64,000 nt of DNA, taken from assembly GCA_030272585.1 (NCBI GenBank), contig BSYQ01000002.1:2666001-2730000 (forward strand). The letters are read 5' to 3'. This DNA comes from Bryopsis sp. KO-2023. Taxonomy: Eukaryota > Chlorophyta > Ulvophyceae > Bryopsidales > Bryopsidaceae. The position numbers and the translations under genes are program-made. A model generated the notes under the pieces. That model searched no databases. It had not been told where the DNA came from and saw only the letters and a program-made list of their open reading frames with translations. This document shows, in pieces, positions 44,042 through 55,184 of this stretch (positions are counted from its first letter, which is position 1; each line of letters opens with the position of its first letter).

Positions 44042-45416
44042 CAGGACCTGTGGTGATTACAGGAAAAAAACCAACAGTGAGTTTTGCACCTCACGAAACT
44101 GGCAACACTGAGCCCAGAAAATCAAAAAATATTTATGGCGCAGAAGAAACTACAGCTGAGGCCTTTTTCATGGTTTCATTTTTTTTTCCGGTAGAGTGAC
44201 GCCTTTTTTTCTGGTTTCCCCACCTGACAGGCGCGCGTGCCACCCGTCGTGGATAGCGGGTTGGAACTGGAATGGAACTGGAACGGGTGGATTTTCTGAC
44301 TGAAGGAGTGACGTCTAACCAGCAAACAGCAACAGGTTTTGTTTGTTTTTCTGTCGCAGATGCACCGAGGGTGTCGCTTTTTCCTGACGTAATAACTTGG
44401 TGATCCTCGCTTCTGTCGAGACCCAATCGTGGAAATCAAATCAAATCATGATTACACACGAAGAAGCCGCCAATCGTGGAAAGTTCGTGACTGAATTGAT
44501 CTTTTTTTAGCCATGGAAAAAGAGTGATATGTCGTACGAGATCTAATGGAATGAAAATATTTCTTAAGAAAAATGACAATCTCGGCTGATATGCAGTTCA
44601 TTTCTATATCATGTGCCATCATTTGAATCGTACATCCATCCATGCATGCATGCATACATCTCCAACATGAAAATTTAGGAAAGAGATCCAGTAAGGAGTT
44701 GTGGCATTGAGCTCCAATATCCAACACTCTGTTTTTCAATTTTCAAGCCTTCCACAGTGAAGAGGGCTACAAAAAGGCACAACCAATTTACAGGTCTTGT
44801 TTCAAATATGATGCCAGATTTTTTTGCTTTTGTTTGGCAATCTTGGCTGGGAAGTCAAAAAACCCAAAAGTATTGCAAAATTTGTAATACCAATCGCCAG
44901 GGAAAAAGAAAGAAAAAACACGGCTACAAAAAAAAAAGAAAAAGGCCCAGAGAAACAGCTAGGGCGATCACAACATCGTTCTTTTCCTCGCAAGGGTCAT
45001 TCTGGAAGGCCAACTGTAGCTCTTTGAACAGAAGGATTTTGAAAAAAACATCAACCAAGCAATGTAATCATTCCAAAAACACAACGTTTGGTCGAGCCAA
45101 CAAAAAAACATTCTGTCTTCATCGTGGCACCAACAAAAAAAACCTCCATCTTGGGGACCTTGTGGATAATCAGAGTATACAACGTGGTAAATTCAAAATA
45201 GGTACAAAAATGGGGTGGTTTTTTTTTCCTTCTTTTTCTTTTTTTCAACAAACAGAGTTAAAATCTGCAACAAAACTCGAAGTGATCCCCTTTCTCATGC
45301 GACCACGGGACGCCGCCTTCTTTCACGCAAACGAAAGGGTAAAAATTGCAATCAAAAGCCAAGTAGCAATCGCGGCACCAATCCTCCCCTGCGGAACACG
45401 ATGGTTTTTTTCTCGT

Positions 45417-45692
45417 TTAACGCTTTCTACAGCTTAAACCTTCGATCACACTGGGAAAAAGAAAGATGAAAACGCCACAGCAAGCGATAACGCCCTGTTG
45501 TTCGTGGATGGATCCCGAGAAACCATGTCGTCTGGAAATCCGGACAAGGTTAAACCGATATGGATAAGTAAAAGCGTTGGGAAAAACGCCCCCCTCTGTT
45601 GGCGTACCTGCTGTAGGAGCTACTGGCCTGGAATACGAACCCACTATCGAAACCACGAGGATCAAAACAGCGAGTGCGGTTGATTTCGACAT
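45417..45692 (-). CDS. Small secreted protein (intact copy)
   Basis: 91 residues. The signal peptide MSKSTALAVLILVVSIVGS is followed by a Pro/Thr/Gly region (RPVAPTAGTPTEGGVF), a basic segment and a hydrophobic stretch with three Cys. No family is recognised. The A copy is truncated by one missing base. Because the frame is short and the downstream half is unconstrained by a known domain, an intron within it cannot be excluded. Confidence 0.5.
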   Translation of the reverse strand: MSKSTALAVLILVVSIVGSYSRPVAPTAGTPTEGGVFPNAFTYPYRFNLVRISRRHGFSGSIHEQQGVIACCGVFIFLFPSVIEGLSCRKR

Positions 45693-46231
45693 TGTGGCGT
45701 TGGTTCTGTTCTTTCGAGAAAAGTGGAGGCGGGTAAAACGCACGGGTGAAATGCTCTGAATCGATCGCCTCCCTCCAAGGTTTTGCTGCTCTATGTGAAC
45801 GAGGGGGCTCGCTTTTGTTTATCGGAAAATGACCAAGGCCCTTTGGGGCGTCCTTTTCAACTTCTTGGAGCGCCAACCTGCGGTTGATATTGTCTACTCA
45901 CAGTCATCTCTGGACCGTTCTGGCACCCCCAAACCAAACAAACAGATTCTTCGCGCGTGAAATGATGTTCTTCTTCCCACCAGCGACCCCTGATGTTCGC
46001 ATACTTCTAAGAGTGGGCAGCGAATTTGCTTGGGACCCATGCTGCAAACGAAATCAAAAAGAGAGTTGCCAGGAGCTTGTCCCTGGTTCAGCAAAAAAGA
46101 CCAGATCCGGTCAGAGTTGAGTACCAAGTCCATGTACTGAAGGTGCTATGGAACATCCACGTTCATTTTGACAACCAACTCCAGTGATCCCAAATGGGTC
46201 GGTGGCGCAAACCAAAGTATCTCCCCAACCA

Positions 46232-46666
46232 CAAAAACTGAGCGGTCCCTCTGCCTGTCTGTCGCTGGTGAATCCTGTGCTTTGCTCTGGTGCATTGTCC
46301 TTCCACCGAGGTAGGGGGCCAGTGATCGATGCTCGGTTCCCCGCCTGGCGCTGTTCCCAACACGTTACCTATTCCACCACCCACTCTTCAGAGAAGGTAC
46401 CAGAACAGACCCACCCCTTGGAAAGGATGCACCATCAACGCTCAGCACCGGACCAAGGACAGACACCTTCGATCCACGCTCAACAGTCCCCGCTTGGGTG
46501 ATAAGCAGGCGCTACCCTGCTCGACGTTTTATTGTACCATTTTAACTCACGCCATTTCAAGGCTTTCAGGTGGAACTAGAGTGTTGGCGACCAAACCAAA
46601 TGTCAGTTCTGTGAAGCTCCAGCACACTCTGCGTGCCTGAGAACGAGGTGCACAGGGTGGAATGTT
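46232..46666 (-). repeat. Dispersed 430-bp repeat, copy 5 (inverted)
   Basis: Left arm of the block-B inverted pair; equivalent to copy 2. Confidence 0.75.
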
Positions 46667-46753
46667 GTTACAATAGAAAAATCACTCAGATCACCAAGGT
46701 GGGGAGAGTGGGGTTCTCATTGAAAGGAAAGCACACGCAGTGCTGGAGCTTCC

Positions 46754-47189
46754 ACGTTCCACTCTGTGCACCTCGTTCTCCACCGCGCAGAGTGTGCTGG
46801 AGTCTTGCAGAACTGACATCTGGTTTTGTCGTCTGCGCTCTAGTTTCACCTGAAAGCCTGTAAATGGCGTGCGTTAAATTGGTACAAAAGAACGTCGAGC
46901 AGAGTAGCGCCTGCTTATCACCCAAGCGGGGACTGTTGAGCGTGGATCGATGGTGTGCGTCATTGGTCCAGTGTTGAGCGTCGATGGTGCATCCTTTCCA
47001 AGGGGCAGGTCTGTTCTGGCACCTTCTCTGAGGAGTCGGTGACGGAATAGGTGGAGTGCCAGGAAAAGCGCCAGGCGGGGAACCGAGCAGCGATCACTGG
47101 CCGCCTGCCTCGGTGGGAGGACAATGCACGAGAGCGAAGCACAGGATAAACCAATGGCAGACAGGCAGAGGGACCGCTCAATATTTTTA
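46754..47189 (+). repeat. Dispersed 430-bp repeat, copy 6
   Basis: Right arm of the block-B inverted pair; equivalent to copy 3. An AT-rich TATATATAGATATATGG tract follows, as in A. Confidence 0.75.
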
Positions 47190-47995
47190 TTTTTTCAATT
47201 ATGTTTATATATATAGATATATGGTTTTTTTGTACTCCTCATCGTTTGGGAGGATCACTGTGGACAAACTACATTCCCATTCGTGGTGGGATCGAGCAAG
47301 GGAGCTCAGAGAAAAACAGAGATCGGTCTTGGAAGGTTTGCTTCAGGTGCATACTTTACTTCTGTTGCCGCTTAACAATCCCTAGATTGTTATCCATGGA
47401 AATATATTTCTCCATTTTAGAAACTATTGTTCGGGGGAGGAGGGAAATTCTTATAGAAACACTTTATTCCTTTTGGTTTCAGGTAGTTTTATGTTGCTTC
47501 ATGAACGAGGTGCAATTCACAAAGGTGCCTCAGAAGGGTTTCAAGAAAATGTATCACTCAAATGTTGTTTTCTTGATCAGTCCTATAGACCAGAGAAAAC
47601 GGTTCTGTCAATTCTAATCGCTGAGCAAAAAGCTTTCAATACACCAACTGTGAACCACTGAATAGCGTCATCACACACCTCAACGATTATCGCTGGTCAT
47701 ACGCAACCATATTTGCAACATCCCTTGAGAATACAAAAATAAGAGTTGAAATATTTGTTCAAACAGTCCATACCAAACCATTGCATTCTAATGCCAAAAA
47801 GCAACACAACCTACACAGAAAACTCAGCAAAAAAAACCATACAACATTTCTCAATAATATCCAGGGATTACGAGACAGTCTCGAATTGTCTTTTTCCTCA
47901 GGCCTGAGGGGAAAAACATTGCGCCAGCGTTGATCACATGGCGTTTGGACAGGATGGAGGCCTTGCATTTACTAACAGTTGGAAGTCGAAAAGGT

Positions 47996-49012
47996 TCAGC
48001 CGAGAAGCTCATGCAGCTCGTTCTCGGTTTCCTCATCACAAGGATTGAACGGACAAGTACAAATAATATTCTTCGCAGTCTCCCCTTCCGAGTCTTCCGC
48101 GTTTTTATCAAGCCCTGTCGAAACGATCGCTCACTCAACGGTTGGCTTAATACACGAGGCTGTTTGAGGTCGTTCACTTGTCAGTAAAAGTTCTTCGTTC
48201 AAACATGCATCTCATATCTCGTTGGACTGCAAACAGGGTACATCAAGGAAGAAAACACACATTTATTTCGTTGTTGCCTAGATGTTCTTCGCTTTGAGGA
48301 TTTTTCGCTTCCCACCTGCTCCAAGAAGAGTTTTGACAGCCACAACACTGCCGTTCATAGCAGCCGTGCCCAACAAATTTAAAGGACCGGAGTCGGCGCC
48401 TAGCAATCGCAAAACAAAAGCGACCTCAGTTGCTCATCAACTGCTCCAGATAACATCTTGAAAGAAATAAGGCAGGAAAGGAAGTAACCAAAGTCGAGCA
48501 TATACCCGCTAGAAGCAAGTACTCCACAACTTCAGAGTGGCCGTTCCAGGCCGCACCGAGGACCGCGTCGCTGCCAGCCTCAGACACCAAGTTTGCCCCA
48601 CGGCTAACAAACACCTGCAAATATTGGAAGAGGGCATGGTTTCGTGGGTTTGTTCTGATTTCGGTACGCAACGCACGATTCACGTATGATGTTTAAAAAG
48701 GAGAACCGCCGCTTCTTTCCACCAAAGGAGCACCAACAATAAGATGTTTTAAATGGTGGGATTACCTTCACTTGGTCAAGATCTCCATCGCGGGCAGCCT
48801 CCAAGAGCATGTCATCAATTTCCTTGAAACCAAACCAGCCTCAGCATGTTTTTCTGTCATTTTTAAACGCAGCAGTGACGTTGAAACTAGAGCATTCGGC
48901 TAGAAGGTAAGGATACCTCTTGATCATCTGCTGATAAATTAGTAGAAGGGGATGGAGGTCCAGCAACCTCCTCCAGGGACGCCTCTAATACCGACTCGAG
49001 CTCCAGATCCAT
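47996..49012 (-). CDS. Small ankyrin-repeat protein (copy B), 5 exons
   Basis: Exons 49012-48917, 48822-48766, 48614-48506, 48399-48316 and 48114-47996 have exactly the same lengths and phases as copy A, giving 154 residues. Ankyrin units read DDMLLEAARDGDLDQVK, AVLGAAWNGHSEVVEYLLLA, GTAAMNGSVVAVKTLLGAG and LDKNAEDSEGETAKN; the CTCPFNPC-containing C-terminus is unchanged. Exonic differences from A preserve the frame, while introns differ by indels, which supports coding selection on both. Confidence 0.85.
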
Positions 49013-49534
49013 ATCAGCCTTCAGGAACGAGCGAACACATACTCATACACGAAACAGAAAAAGGCAAATCTGGTAGAAATACAAAAACGTCAAGGTGAAT
49101 GAAGGACGTCCGCATACGCGCGAACGCACGTCACATGGAGAGGAGGAGTCTCGTTATCATTCGAAGGAAACCCAGCAATGCTGAGAAGATTCTGTTCACC
49201 TCATTTTGGAGTAGTTTTCTGAAATCGCGGTGAGGGCGAGTGGAGGGTATGGGGCCTCCTGTGGACAGAAGCAAACAGATTGAATGGAGAAACATGGGGC
49301 CAACGACAGGATTAGAAAAGGGAACACCACACGCTACGGTCGTACAAAATTAAAGCTAATGCTCCCTGCTGCTTGCTGGTGGCACACGAAAACAAGAACA
49401 AAGGCGTTTCAAGGATCCCAATCGTTCAATCTTTTTTTTGCGCCGACCTGAGCGTAGCGCTTGCGTCGGTTTGCTCACCGGATCGAAGCTGGTTCGTCGA
49501 TTTAAGACAAGGGAGAGCTGGCGTCGTTTCCACG

Positions 49535-49861
49535 ATGGTAGACGCTAGTAAAAGAAGAAGCGCTATTGCTGGAGCAGTCATCATCGTGTTTGAGATGTCC
49601 CTTCTCGTCGTGAGCAGCTCGGCGGGAAAAGGAGGAACTTTACCGAAAACAAGGCTTCTGAACGGGGAACGAAAAGCTGCTCAGAAACTAATCGAAAAGA
49701 GTCTGTGGTGCTGGGAAGTGGGCGGCTGTTTCCTGTCGTGGTCGTTGCGGGAGCGTTACGACGCCTTAAAAAGTCCCGCTGGCGACGCGGAGAATGGAGG
49801 ATGTATGGTCACTTGTAAGACATTCATACTCGGAGCAGCTGGGGGGTATGCCCACGCTTGA
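49535..49861 (+). CDS. Small secreted Cys-containing protein (intact copy)
   Basis: 108 residues. A basic N-terminus and hydrophobic core (SAIAGAVIIVFEMSLLVVSS) form a signal peptide. The mature part has four Cys in two groups (WCWEVGGCF and GGCMVTCKT) and ends GGYAHA. The ATG at 49535 directly precedes the signal peptide. The block-A copy is broken by one extra base. Function unknown. Confidence 0.6.
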   Translation: MVDASKRRSAIAGAVIIVFEMSLLVVSSSAGKGGTLPKTRLLNGERKAAQKLIEKSLWCWEVGGCFLSWSLRERYDALKSPAGDAENGGCMVTCKTFILGAAGGYAHA

Positions 49862-50140
49862 CCCTCACTGTACCATTTTGCGCGCACGTTCTGATCGGGT
49901 TCCGATTCGGAACTTCCGGAACCCGTGATAATGTATGAAAATTCCTCGTTTTGGTCCCCCCCCCCCCCTCCGTTTTCCGATTGTCGTTGCCCGTTGCTTG
50001 GAGCGCTGAAGCACAATCGAATTCGGCTGAGGCGCTGCTGTGGCGCTACTATCTTGAGTCGGTGGAAGGAAAACAGGTTCAACAAAGTTTCCTTCCACGA
50101 TTACTAAGCTTTTTGCTCACGTAAGTGTCTCGTACCGACC

Positions 50141-51520
50141 CCGTTTCTCCGACTTACGACATGTCTGACATGTGGGCTGCGTCACAGTCTGACTGGCGGC
50201 GCGGTCGGAGTATTGGTGTGATCGTTCAGTGATTTCTTCCCCCCTGTCTTCTTCGCGCTGGTTATTTCTTTGCGACAAGGGGCGCGTTTTTTTTGGTTCT
50301 GGTTTCGGCTGCGCCGCCCCTTCCCGCTACGAAGTTGAATGATAACGAAAGGATTGGAGCGCGCGAGGGTTCCCCTCCCCCCTCTTTTCTTTTTTTTGTT
50401 TTTTCCCCGATGAATGAACCAGGAGATCCATCGCAGAAGTGGAGCTGGAGAGCGACTGGTGGGCTTTTGAGTCCTGTGTTCTGCGCAACTGTTTTGTTTC
50501 TCCCTTTCTGTTCTGTTCTGTTCTGTTTTTCTTTTTCCGGTTTAGGGTTTTGTATGAGATTTGAGGTGGCAAAATTATGTGCAGTGGATTTCGCTGGTGA
50601 TACCCTTTTTTTCCGGGTGGACAGGAGGAAGCGTTTTTCGGAAAAAAGGTGCGGTGCCGCTGCATAGGAGAAGTTTTCTTCTTTTTCTTATTTCTTTTTC
50701 CTTTTTCTCCAGTTATTTTTCCCCTTATTATGGTGTCGATCCCTTTTTCTCCTTGTTCCATTTTCTTAAATTGCCTGATCAGGAGCAACAGCTTATTAAA
50801 GTTTTTTTCTTTTAAAATAAAGAATATGTCGATATTTTGATGAAAAAATTGTTGTGATCTGAGACAGTATTTAATAACAAGAAGAGTACATCTTCAGAAA
50901 AAATATAAGAATCTAAAAAATTATGAACAAGATAAATCTGTGAGGAATATCTGTGTAAAAAAACAGTAGCTACCTCTCTTTCCTTTTCTTTTCTTTTTTC
51001 TTGTCTTTTTTTCTTGTTTTTTTCATGTTTTATTTTTGTTTTTCTTTTCCTGTTTCTTTGAGATGTCTCAGCATGTTGGCCTTTCTGTTGCTCCTTCAAG
51101 AAAAAAGAAACAGAAAAAAAAGGAAACAAAAAAAAGGGAGAAGAGAGAGAGGGAGTGGGCGTGAGAAGAAAAAAAACATCAGTCTAAAAAGAGAATTGAT
51201 TTGTTTTTCAGGGGTGGTGAGGGAGCTGAGTGTGAAGTGGTGAATGAAAAAAATGAAATTTGTGGCAGCCTGGATTCAGCAAAAAAAAAGAGGAAAACTA
51301 GGAGGAAGGGCAGAGAAAAAAAAATCAAAAGGAGAGGAGCACTTCTGGGTAATTAATTATACTCTTAACTTTTTTCTCACTTTTTCACACTTTTTCCGTT
51401 TGTTTTTTCCCTCACCTTTTTTCCCTCGAGGAAAATTCGCATCGATCTTTTTGCTTTTTTGGGTCTCTCCCGCTCCTCTGTTTTTATAATATTTGAAATA
51501 CTACTATATTATCATTATTA
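50141..51520. other. Low-complexity purine/pyrimidine-rich DNA
   Basis: Long T/C-rich and A/G-rich runs (for example 50380-50420, 50675-50770, 50980-51170, 51390-51440), some of them complementary. A short open frame starting MNEPGDPSQKWSW at about 50410 ends at a plausible donor (GTGGGC), but no further exon follows. Confidence 0.5.
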
Positions 51521-52342
51521 TTTGAGAAATATGTATTTTTTTTCCTAGTAATATTTTTGCGGTTGGTTATTCGTTTGGAGAACGTCGGCCAACCCAATAA
51601 CCAGCCCTGAAAATATTACTTGGTTTAAAAAAAAATGCTATTTCTGCTAGGTATCTATTCTCATTCATTTTTTCTGGCTAGAAAAGTGTGAAAAACTGAG
51701 ACATTAAAGTGTGAGACGAAGTAAAAGAAAGTGTCGTAATATTGAAAGTACCCCCCCTTCTCTTTCTCCCTTTCAAGTGGGTGCGTGAAATCCATTGTTT
51801 CTTTCTGTATTCATTCGTTTCCCACGAAATTTTTCAGATCTTCTCTTTTATTTTTAATGCCTTCCCCTCAATTCATCTCGAGTTGAGTCATGAACTCTAT
51901 TTTTCTCAAATCAAACGGAGCAGCGTGGTAGACCCTCCAAGAAAAAAAACACAAGCTAGAACAGACAATTATGTATGTTTTTTCCGCAATGCTTTGTAGA
52001 TACGGATATTATAGTTTCAAATAATATATGTTCTACGAAAATCATATTTACAAGGGACTTTACTAGGACTATTTTAGCTTAGATGCAATTGTGTAGGGTT
52101 AATCAGAACTGAATATGTTGAGCTCAACGTTTGCTAAGGGCAAGGCTGAATCACTTCGTTGTGGATGGCTTTTTTGGGCAAGTTTGCCTAATGTGAATCA
52201 AATATTCATGAGAATTATATATGGTATTTTAATAATATGTATGTAGATAATATGGTGCATGAAGCGATGCTACAAATTTTAACCCATCTCTCAAAAGTAG
52301 TGATCTTGCTAGCTTCGTTTGTCTTTTTGTGACAATTTGTGT

Positions 52343-52361
52343 TATATATATATATATATTG
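52343..52361. repeat. (TA)n microsatellite
   Basis: A run of alternating TA in AT-rich sequence. Confidence 0.8.
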
Positions 52362-54947
52362 TATGTATCACTTACTATATCTATTTTAGATCTAATATAT
52401 GATGTATATGATGAATAAATAATATAGATCGATAATAATATTGTTCATTTCTTATACAATCTTATGATGAGATTCTTGTCTGAAGAGGCCCCAACTCATG
52501 AACAAAATTAGATTCTATTTACTTGTATGCGCATGTTTGATCTGGAACCTTCTAGATCAGTCAAATTGAGATGCACCTATCTAGCTTGATTAGATAAACC
52601 CAACCAGTCTGTCCTTATCCAGTGTTGATAATCGGCGGCTCATCTTCGAGTAGGTCCAAATCAAATCCTTCTCTGAAGTGATTCTGAAGGGAGAATCACT
52701 TCAGAAGTGCAGATAGAGTGGATTCGAAGTCTGGTGTAGAATCGATTTTATTGGAAGACTTTTAGTCTCATGATGTAATAGGAAAGGACATTATTACACG
52801 TTTTAGAAACTCCTAATATAGAAAATTGTTCAAAGAGACATTAGAAGTACCAATGTTCCCGATCTTACTTCCAAAATTTTAAAAATGAGGTGATGATAGT
52901 GTCGAGCTCTCTAAAGAAGGTCAAAATCGCCCTCTTGGTACCTCGTGCGTTGAGTTTCACGACTTTCTTCGTGAATTCTATCATGTTGAGTTTTACGGCT
53001 TCCTTCGTGAATTCGTCTATCAGGCCTTTACCCTTTAGGTCGTTTGCGAAACTTTTTTAAAGCCGTCCGGCTGACTCCGTCATGGTATTCGTATTGTTTT
53101 GAATTCACTTGAGGTATCCTTTCCTAGTATCAGAAGACAATAAGTGGTGTCTGGTGTAGTCTAAATCATTCAACATAGACTTCGAGTACAGCTTGATTTT
53201 TCTATTTCCCTTCCTAATCCTCGTGAGTATTGATTGTAAGATATTCTTAGCCTAATCTTCTTAGGTACTATCTCTTGTCAACCTTGAAGGAGAACGTTTG
53301 ATTAATGATTTGGTTTCTTATCGGTCATTCAAGACGAAAAAATATACTCTACCTAGATACAATTTTTATGAAAACTTGAAGGGTAGTGACTTGTTAGCGC
53401 CCAAGCACATATACAAACGAACCTCGCTTGATCCAACTATGAGTATTTCTTCTTATTGGGATATCTCCGCTTAAGCTACTTGCGTCTTTGGTATACCTGA
53501 CTAACTCCTGTCAACACACACATATATACATAAATATATAAACCTTGTAATATTTCCTTCCGCACACAACACATGCCGTCGCTCAACCTCCCATCTTTCG
53601 GACTTGAAAAGTTTTCGTGGACCAAATTGCGAGATTGTTTTACCCCAGAAGCTCAACTTGTCCTCACTGTATGGGACAAGATGCTCTCCCATGAGCCCAT
53701 CAAGAAGTATATTAAATACTTCTTAACTTTCGTTGCATCCTTCTTGAAAATGACACACATATAAAACACGAAAATTAATTTTAAGCCGTCAACTTTGAGC
53801 AAATCGTAACTTAAAAAAAAACAAAAAAAGGGATGAGGCTCGTTGCCTTGATTTAATTGTAATATAAAAAAAATCTATTATCTTTGCGAGTAGTCATCCA
53901 AAGAAGAGGTCTAATGTTAAAAAAAGTGGATATTTGATTCTAGTGCATGCAAAATATACAATTATTATTTAGAGTTGCGATTATATAGTGTTTGCCTATA
54001 GACGGTAATTTAATTTTCGTTCTCTTTAATTGGTTTAAGAAAAGAAACTTGATAAAATATCACCAAATCCCCATTCTACAGGAATCTTGGCTTTACTCAT
54101 TTACCTATCAAGGGCAGCTTCACCGTTGATGAAAGTTAGTTGGCCTCATATAAGGTGCTAACAATTGAGATTCCTGGGGGTAGGCGTAGGCGCTATCACC
54201 TAATGACTCATTAATCAAGGAATTATATTACTTATTAGTGATAAGTTCGTGGACATCGCCCAAAAACAAATTTGACCCATCCTCGGCTTCTCGCCCCCCC
54301 CTCCCTTCGTGTCTAAACTACTAGAAGATAACCCTTATCAATCGCCTAGTAGATGGTAAGAAGGGGCCGAGTCAGTTATGTCTGAAAAATTCCGCGTTCG
54401 ATTTAAATTGGCCAGAGGCATTTCATCCCCTTGTCGAACTTCCCAACGAAAAACTAGAAATTTTCAAGAGTGGTAAGCACCCCAAGTGCCAACAACGAGG
54501 TGGATGAGGAGGTCGTGAGACAGATGAGATCTAAACTCCCCGCTGTTCATGAAGGTATGAGGATAACCTTGGTAAACTAGGGTGATATTAATACTTTACA
54601 ATACTAGCAAAACTTCACCTTGTGGAAATCCAAAAGGCATTGCTCCACATGTTCGTTAACAAACGCTCGGTAGGTATTAGAAGGGGCCCAACGAGGCCTC
54701 TCTCATCCATATTTTTTTGTCGAGTCGCTGGGAAGTATTATTATCAAAAACCCTAATATGGACCCCTTGACCAACAATGGGTAGTTTCCGATCCAAATGT
54801 TTCGAGAAGAATAAATGAACTTCGTGTTCATTTTAGACTTTCTTTCAGGCTCATCATCGCCAGCATCTTCTTTTCCCTTAAATATATAAATATATAATTA
54901 AGAAAATTGATTAACCGGACGGATCGCGATCGATTATAAAAATATAA

Positions 54948-54949
<2 letters not shown>

Positions 54950-54981
<32 letters not shown>
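54950..54981. repeat. (TA)n microsatellite
   Basis: Uninterrupted TA dinucleotides. Confidence 0.85.
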
Positions 54982-54986
<5 letters not shown>

Positions 54987-55147
54987 TGCTTCGTATAAAT
55001 CCAACATAAATTCGTCATCCGTATGCTCTCCGTATGCTCTGGCTGAATGCTCATTATCACATAGTGGCTACGTGGTCGGACGAAAATCTACTTCTTACTT
55101 ACTAGACGAAGAGTGGACTTTAAAAGACTTTCTTGATCGAAATATAT

Positions 55148-55148
55148 G

Positions 55149-55182
<34 letters not shown>
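55148..55182. repeat. (AT)n microsatellite inside an open frame
   Basis: The tract encodes Ile-Tyr repeats within an otherwise unassigned 181-codon open frame (54982-55527), so that frame is suspect. Confidence 0.85.

Positions 55183-55184
<2 letters not shown>

Larger units (their letters stand above)
39955..50140. repeat. Segmental duplication block B
   Basis: Partner of block A. B1 is 39955 to about 42267 and B2 about 44375-50140. B has the empty transposon site and intact versions of two small secreted-protein genes that are broken in A. Confidence 0.85.
44375..50140. repeat. Duplicated segment B2 (matches 11655-17790)
   Basis: Same order of elements as A2. It lacks A's extra piece near 13460-13620 but keeps both secreted-protein frames open. 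Confidence 0.85.
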
